A DNA stretch of 11,188 bases from a bacterium. Its GTDB lineage: Bacteria > JACRDZ01 > JAJRWM01. Where the stretch lies: contig JAJRWM010000062.1 in assembly GCA_024276815.1 (NCBI GenBank), positions 1 through 11,188 on the forward strand, read 5' to 3'. The notes below the pieces were generated by a model, which saw nothing but the letters and a program-made list of their open reading frames with translations, was not told the origin of the DNA and searched no databases. The position numbers and the translations under genes were made by a program. Positions 7,341 to 11,188 of this stretch are shown here, one piece after another; the stretch's first letter is position 1; every line of letters starts with the position of its first letter.

Positions 7341-7378
7341 CCACGGACGCTTTCGAAATTTCCTTCAAGATTAACGAT

Positions 7379-8776
7379 GTGCCCTTTTCCTTCAATATTC
7401 TGAATGATACTCTTAATGACGTAATCGACGCGGTCAACAGTTCCGACGCCGGGGTCACCATGTCCTATAACACGGTAGCCGACAAACTGACGTTAACCAA
7501 CAACTCGACCGGCGACAGCACAATAAAGCTCGAGGATGTTTACGGTAATTTCCTGGACGCGACTAATGTTCTGGACGTTACCCGGGGCAACATTTCAACC
7601 AACGTGCAGACCGGTAACGCCACCATCAGCGCGACTCTGCGAAGCAATACGGCGGTTAACGAAACGTATAACATTGTTTTCGGCGCCGGCGGTCTTACTT
7701 ATGATATTGTTCGTGATTCAGACAGCGTAACCATCGCCTCGAATTTAACCTATACTTCAGGCTCGCCGAATTCATTGAACATCGACGGGGTGACCTTTAC
7801 CATCACGGACGGCGTCGGCGCTCCGGCTCTGAATGATGTCTACCAGGTAACAATCGCCAACAATCCGAATCCGACTCCGGACGCGACCGCTTACCATGCC
7901 GGGACAGACGCTCAATTTGACTGGAATGGCGTCACGATGACCGAAGCGTCCAATACTTTTACCAAGGATGGTATTACGGTGAATCTCAAGGAAGATTACA
8001 GTTCAGGGAATATCTTGTTGAAGGTTACCAATGATACTTCGGACGCGTCGGCGGCGATCAGTGATTTCGTGGAAAAATATAACAACCTGGTTACGCTGAT
8101 TTCTCCCAAGATTCTGACCGGCGAACAGAAGGTTTATTTGAAGCCGCTGACCGAGGATGACAGAGTAAGCATGACTTTCGCCGAGACGGATGAGTATGAG
8201 AGTAATTACAAACTCTATAATATTACGGAAGCAATCAGGAAAGAAAGTTCTCTGAACCGGTTGAGGACGTCTTTGAGATCAACCATTTTCAGCACGGTTG
8301 ACGGTTTATCCACTCAGTTTGACCGCTTAAGCTCAATTGGCATATCCACCGGGGCGGTTGGGATATCGGTTGAGCAGGCCAAAAAGGGTATGCTGGAAAT
8401 AGATACTGACGCTTTGAACGCGGCGCTGGAATCCGATCCTGAAGCTGTTTTAAAATTGTTCGCGAACGATAAGGATTTAACCTCATCGTCCTCGGACAAG
8501 GATGGCATTGCCCGTCAGTTGATTGACAAAATAAATTCAGCGGTCAGTTACCGGGGATTCATTGAAAGAAAGGTGGTTGCCGGCGGCAGTATTGATCAGC
8601 GTCTGGCCGATGTTAACAGTGAAATCGAGAAATTTGAGGATCGAATGGCGCAAATTGAAGAACGTCTGGTGCTTGAATTTGCCAACATGGAGACTATTTT
8701 AAGTAATTTAAACTCTCAAAGTCAATGGCTTGCGGGCCAGCTCAGCGGCCTGCCGAAAGCGGGTGCTAAATCATGA
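7379..8776 (+). CDS. fliD: FliD, C-terminal part (continues after frameshift)
   Basis: This frame is open from 7304 and is in the FliD sense from about 7325 (TCC CCT GGT...), where it directly continues the broken upstream frame. GTG 7379 is only a nominal first start with no Shine-Dalgarno, so independent translation is unlikely. It opens with a second IN-type module (FEISFKINDVPFSFNILNDT, then DVIDAVNSSDAGVTMSY). A segment resembling FlgK-type beta domains follows (YNIVFGAGGLTYDIV...LNIDGVTFTI). The rest is the FliD C-terminal domain: ISDFVEKYNNLVTLI, TVDGLSTQFDRLSSIGI, KKGMLEIDTDALNAALESDP and a final coiled coil IEKFEDRMAQIEERL ending NLNSQSQWLAGQL. It ends in an ATGA overlap with the next gene. 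All key C-terminal features are intact, arguing against long-standing decay. Confidence 0.9.
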   Translation: MPFSFNILNDTLNDVIDAVNSSDAGVTMSYNTVADKLTLTNNSTGDSTIKLEDVYGNFLDATNVLDVTRGNISTNVQTGNATISATLRSNTAVNETYNIVFGAGGLTYDIVRDSDSVTIASNLTYTSGSPNSLNIDGVTFTITDGVGAPALNDVYQVTIANNPNPTPDATAYHAGTDAQFDWNGVTMTEASNTFTKDGITVNLKEDYSSGNILLKVTNDTSDASAAISDFVEKYNNLVTLISPKILTGEQKVYLKPLTEDDRVSMTFAETDEYESNYKLYNITEAIRKESSLNRLRTSLRSTIFSTVDGLSTQFDRLSSIGISTGAVGISVEQAKKGMLEIDTDALNAALESDPEAVLKLFANDKDLTSSSSDKDGIARQLIDKINSAVSYRGFIERKVVAGGSIDQRLADVNSEIEKFEDRMAQIEERLVLEFANMETILSNLNSQSQWLAGQLSGLPKAGAKS

Positions 8777-9411
8777 AACTATTCATAAACGAGGAACTAC
8801 AGGAAACGCCGGCCTATGATAATAAATCCCTGCGGGAGATTATCCTGCTGATAGAAAAAGACAGGATACCGAAATCGGAAGTTATTACTACGATTAAGTT
8901 AAACGGCGTTATTTTGAGTATGGAGGACGAAAAGAATATCGCCGCCAATTATCCGGTGGAAAAGATTGAGTCTTTGGAACTGCTGTCGGCCAATCCCAAC
9001 GATTTAATGCTTGAGGGTCTTGGTGACGCTCGTGATGTGCTGACAAATTTGGTTGAGCATATCGCGGCTGTTATTGACTTGTTGCGGCAGGGTGATATTA
9101 ACAAGGGTAGCGAGAAGTTTCAGAGCTGTTTGGGAATAATGCAGTGGTTTAACGAACTGCTTGGTTATACGACCAAGTTCGCCAAGATTGACTATAGTCA
9201 TATTACCTGGCAGGAAGACCGTTCGGTTGCCGAGTTGAACCTGAAACTTCTTAATATATATGGCGACATAACCGAAGCTCAGCGCAACAATGACTGGATT
9301 AGTTTAAGCGATATTCTGGAGTATGAGTTTATTCCGGTTATGCAAGCCTGGATTAAGCTGTTGCCGGTTTTGTTGGATTACATAAAAAGTAAAACGGGCA
9401 AGGCTAATTAA
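8773..9411 (+). CDS. Unknown 212-residue protein between fliD and fliS; possible flagellar chaperone
   Basis: I do not recognise this protein. Its ATG overlaps the fliD stop (ATGA at 8773-8776) and there is no good Shine-Dalgarno, so translation is probably coupled to fliD. The first ~72 residues look like a small alpha/beta domain: strand KLFINEEL, helix SLREIILLIEKDRI, strands ITTIKLNGVILS and IESLELLSA. Residues about 82-212 look all-helical (DARDVLTNLVEHIAAVIDLL, then FQSCLGIMQWFNELLGY, and SLSDILEYEFIPVMQAWIKL). No signal peptide, membrane segment or catalytic motif is seen. In enterobacteria the FliD chaperone FliT is encoded next to fliD and fliS, so a FliT-like role is a reasonable guess from position and helical content, not from sequence match. 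Confidence 0.85.
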   Translation: MKLFINEELQETPAYDNKSLREIILLIEKDRIPKSEVITTIKLNGVILSMEDEKNIAANYPVEKIESLELLSANPNDLMLEGLGDARDVLTNLVEHIAAVIDLLRQGDINKGSEKFQSCLGIMQWFNELLGYTTKFAKIDYSHITWQEDRSVAELNLKLLNIYGDITEAQRNNDWISLSDILEYEFIPVMQAWIKLLPVLLDYIKSKTGKAN

Positions 9412-9461
9412 GTGACCAGAGTCATATTATGGCTGACCGGAGATGAAAAACGAGTTGGGGG

Positions 9462-9489
9462 TAAAGTTTAGAATAACCGGAGACGATAC
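9462..9489 (+). promoter_or_regulatory. Sigma-28-like promoter upstream of fliS
   Basis: TAAAGTTT (9462-9469) is a perfect -35 match for sigma-28, and GACGATAC (9482-9489) matches GCCGATAA at 6 of 8 positions. The TAAA-to-GACG spacing is 16 bases, the same as in the flagellin promoter in this window. It lies in the 114-base gap before fliS and would give a leader of about 30 bases. This would let the flagellin chaperone be made independently of fliD. Confidence 0.7.
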
Positions 9490-9525
9490 TACAAGCAAGT
9501 ATTGTGAGAGGATAAAGGTGCGTTT

Positions 9526-9957
9526 ATGAATAAAGCTTCCCACCATAAAATGTACAACAAAACGCAGGTCGCGACTTCAAATCCTGGCACTCTGTTGCTG
9601 ATGTTATATGGGGGAGCGATCCAGTTTTTGAAGAAAGCCAGAGAAGCGATCAACGCGAAAGACCTGGAAGCGTCCAATAACAATATAATCAGGGCCGAGG
9701 CGATTATCGTGGAGTTGATGACCTCGCTCAATATGGAGGTTGGCGGGGAAATATCCCGTAATCTCTATAGTATCTATGATTATTTATATCACACGCTGGT
9801 TGAGGCGAACACCCAAAAAGACGGCCAGAAAGTTGACGGTGTTATCAGGATGCTTGAAAGTATGAAGCGGACCTGGGAAGAAGTAATCAAGAAGGAAAGC
9901 CAGAACGACAGTAATGTTACAAAGGAAAAAGCAAGTAGTTTGAATATCGCGATTTAG
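9526..9957 (+). CDS. fliS: Flagellar export chaperone FliS
   Basis: FliS is a cytoplasmic four-helix-bundle chaperone that binds the flagellin C-terminus and prevents premature polymerisation; in Bacillus it also brings flagellin to FliW-related control. The 143-residue product shows the FliS pattern: YNKTQVATSNPGTLLLMLYG at about 10-29, then GAIQFLKKAREAI, a helix with NNIIRAEAIIVELMTSLNME, GGEISRNLYSIYDYLYHTLV, and a last helix DGVIRMLESMKRTWEEVI. The tail (about 126-143) is polar and variable. ATG 9526 is preceded by AAAGG (9514-9518). It is the last flagellar gene in the window, and a sigma-28-like promoter precedes it. Confidence 0.93.
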   Translation: MNKASHHKMYNKTQVATSNPGTLLLMLYGGAIQFLKKAREAINAKDLEASNNNIIRAEAIIVELMTSLNMEVGGEISRNLYSIYDYLYHTLVEANTQKDGQKVDGVIRMLESMKRTWEEVIKKESQNDSNVTKEKASSLNIAI

Positions 9958-10191
9958 TCCCGACTCTCACTCCCTACCGCGTCACACCAAGACTCGCGAC
10001 CTGCTCTAATGACCCGGTCGAATGTACCTGTAACCGCCGGGGACGCCTTTTTTTGGACAAGACAATCCGCCACAGTTGATTTTTTCGCGCGCGAAATGAG
10101 CCGGCGCAAGACAACAAGTAATATTTCCACATTCGGTAGAATCTATTTTCGTAACTTGTTTTGGAGCGTTTTACGACCAATCATACTGTAT

Positions 10192-10220
10192 GTCATACCC
10201 GCGAACGCGGGTATCCAGGG
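10192..10220. repeat. REP-like palindrome of the 'VIPANAGIQ' type
   Basis: ATACCCGCG (10195-10203) and CGCGGGTAT (10206-10214) are perfectly complementary with an AA between them; GTC precedes and CCAGGG follows. This matches the general form of the widespread short palindromes with core GTCATTCCCGCG...CGCGGGAATCCAG, found in many copies in intergenic DNA of Proteobacteria and several candidate phyla. Read in frame, it gives VIPANAGIQ, a frequent false peptide. Only one copy is in this window. Confidence 0.65.
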
Positions 10221-10404
10221 CTGAAAAGCGCCGTACATTTGATCGTAATTTGCTTTAAGTGATTGAAAAAGTGGCGGCTAAAATTAAAACCCAAACCTCA
10301 GAGCAGAAGCAACTGCCCAGGAAAACCCTCTGGAAACCTTCACCTTCACATCACTGGAGAGAGCAGGCGCACAGATTTTTAAAAGCGGACATTTCCACTT
10401 GTGG

Positions 10405-10456
10405 TTGACAACGCGATTCGTTTTAGGTTGTGAGCGCATATCCGGTATGTTAAGAT
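10405..10456 (+). promoter_or_regulatory. Possible housekeeping promoter for the peptidase gene
   Basis: TTGACA (10405-10410) is a perfect -35 hexamer, but the hexamer 17 bases on (TTGTGA, 10428-10433) is a poor -10. An alternative pair is TTGTGA (10428-10433) with TAAGAT (10451-10456), 17 bases apart, 4 of 6 matches each. Either would start transcription shortly before the gene at 10497. A separate promoter is expected because the peptidase is unrelated to the flagellar operon. Confidence 0.3.
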
Positions 10457-10496
10457 TTACTACCTTTTTTAGTTGGAGTGAAAGGAGTAAAGGTTT

Positions 10497-11188
10497 ATGG
10501 AATTGTTGAAGATCAGAAAAGTAATAATATCTTTATTGGCGGTCGCGCTAAGCGGCCTGAGTCTGGGCTGCGTCCATCTTCAGAAAACCGCCTACCGCGA
10601 ACCGGTCAAAATACAGCGGGTCAGTCTGGAAAAAACAGCTCCGCCAGCCGCGGCGTCCGCCGCGGAAACCTCGGTTCAGGAAGAATCAAATCCGCCCCGG
10701 CGGGTCGTTCTGGATAACGGCCTGGAGGTTATTCTGCAGGAAAGGCACGATTCGCCAGTCGTGGCGATCCAGGTCTGGGTGAAAACCGGAAGTATTTATG
10801 AAGACAAATACCTTGGCAGCGGGATTTCTCACGCCGTGGAACACATGCTCTTTAAAAACACCAAAAACAGGGGCCTGGGTGAGATCGCCCGGGAAATTCA
10901 CAATGCCGGCGGCGAACTGAACGGTTATACCAGTTGGGACCAGACAGTTTTCCATGTTGTGCTGGCCAGCCGTTATTTCGATACCGGTCTGGATGTGCTG
11001 AGTGACTCAGTGATGAATTCCGTGATTTCCGAGACTGAATGGCAAAAAGAACAGCAGGTGATTCTCAGGGAAATTGACATGAATATTGACGATCCCAATC
11101 GCTACATGTACCGGATTTTCTGGAATTCACTGTTCCAAACGCATCCCTATCACTACCCGGTTATCGGCGAACGGGAATTATTCAGCGC
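10497..11188 (+). CDS. M16-family zinc metallopeptidase, N-terminal part, probable lipoprotein; 3' end outside window
   Basis: The frame runs to the right edge without a stop; 230 codons are visible. M16 peptidases (pitrilysin/processing-peptidase type) cut peptides using zinc held by an inverted HxxEH motif. Residues 70-95 are the family entry (VVLDNGLEVILQERHDSPVV then AIQVWVKTGS). HAVEH is at 112-116, giving zinc ligands H112 and H116 and catalytic E115. GGELNGYTSWDQTVFH (138-153) follows, and E192 in VILREIDM, 76 residues past H116, fits the third zinc ligand. The N-terminus (KIRK then a hydrophobic run, LSGLSLGC with Cys25) is a lipoprotein-like signal, with Ser rather than Leu at -3, so lipidation is likely but not certain. 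Residues 30-68 are a Pro/Ala/Glu linker. AAGGAG (10482-10487) is 9 bases before ATG. Confidence 0.92.
   Translation, partial: MELLKIRKVIISLLAVALSGLSLGCVHLQKTAYREPVKIQRVSLEKTAPPAAASAAETSVQEESNPPRRVVLDNGLEVILQERHDSPVVAIQVWVKTGSIYEDKYLGSGISHAVEHMLFKNTKNRGLGEIAREIHNAGGELNGYTSWDQTVFHVVLASRYFDTGLDVLSDSVMNSVISETEWQKEQQVILREIDMNIDDPNRYMYRIFWNSLFQTHPYHYPVIGERELFS

Larger units (their letters stand above)
9958..10496 (+). other. 539-base gap without a convincing gene
   Basis: Between the fliS stop and the peptidase start I find no supported gene. Short frames here (for example a 71-codon + frame ending VIPANAGIQG) have no Shine-Dalgarno and read through repeat-like DNA. The stretch contains: a run of seven T at 10048-10054 without a clear stem before it, a perfect short palindrome at 10195-10214, a minus-strand open stretch of about 40 codons ending at 10284, and a possible promoter near 10405. 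No clean terminator for the flagellar operon was found. Confidence 0.6.

Noticed and set aside
10012-10054. Possible terminator: CCCGG / CCGGG pairing before seven T
   Set aside because: The stem is only 5 bp, the loop is about 20 bases, and several bases separate it from the T-run; not a convincing intrinsic terminator.
10009-10224. 71-codon + strand frame ending VIPANAGIQG
   Set aside because: No Shine-Dalgarno, no family resemblance, and its end is the well-known false peptide of a REP-like palindrome.
10478-10717. 79-codon + strand frame starting GTG 10478
   Set aside because: It overlaps, in another frame, the M16 peptidase gene starting at 10497, which has a good ribosome site, signal sequence and HxxEH motif.
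1-11188. CRISPR array, tRNA, rRNA, phage or toxin-antitoxin genes
   Set aside because: I saw no regularly spaced direct repeats, no tRNA-like cloverleaf, no rRNA sequence and no genes of these kinds on either strand.

Overview
The window is a late flagellar gene cluster, all on the + strand, followed by an intergenic gap and the start of an unrelated peptidase gene. Order: flgK (3' part), flgL, a small unknown basic protein, fliW, csrA, flagellin (fliC/hag type), flaG, fliD (split by a frameshift), an unknown 212-residue protein, fliS, about 540 bases without a convincing gene, then the 5' part of an M16-family zinc peptidase with a lipoprotein-like signal sequence. Base composition is mixed, neither strongly AT- nor GC-rich.

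Organism: a flagellated bacterium using the FliW/CsrA control circuit, probably diderm (Gram-negative type). Lineage cannot be fixed from sequence alone. FlgL carries three flagellin-hook-IN-like repeats, and a short palindrome of the 'VIPANAGIQ' type lies downstream. Deltaproteobacteria-like, Planctomycetes/Omnitrophota-like or other candidate-phylum bacteria are all possible; this is a weak inference.

How it works: FlgK and FlgL form the hook-filament junction, flagellin the filament, FliD the cap; FliS is the flagellin export chaperone and FlaG a filament-associated factor. FliW binds flagellin and CsrA, and CsrA represses flagellin translation. The regulators sit directly upstream of their target. 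The flagellin gene has a near-consensus sigma-28 promoter about 200 bases before its start. The transcribed leader contains six consecutive hairpins, four with GGA in a six-base loop (the classic CsrA-binding architecture); the last overlaps the Shine-Dalgarno sequence. A strong hairpin after flagellin separates it from flaG-fliD. fliS has its own sigma-28-like promoter with the same 16-base spacer.

Main oddities: the multi-hairpin CsrA-type leader, an enlarged FlgL, a one-base frameshift in fliD at a T4C4 run between two IN-type repeats, two unrecognised proteins (80 and 212 residues), and a gap after fliS with repeat-like debris.
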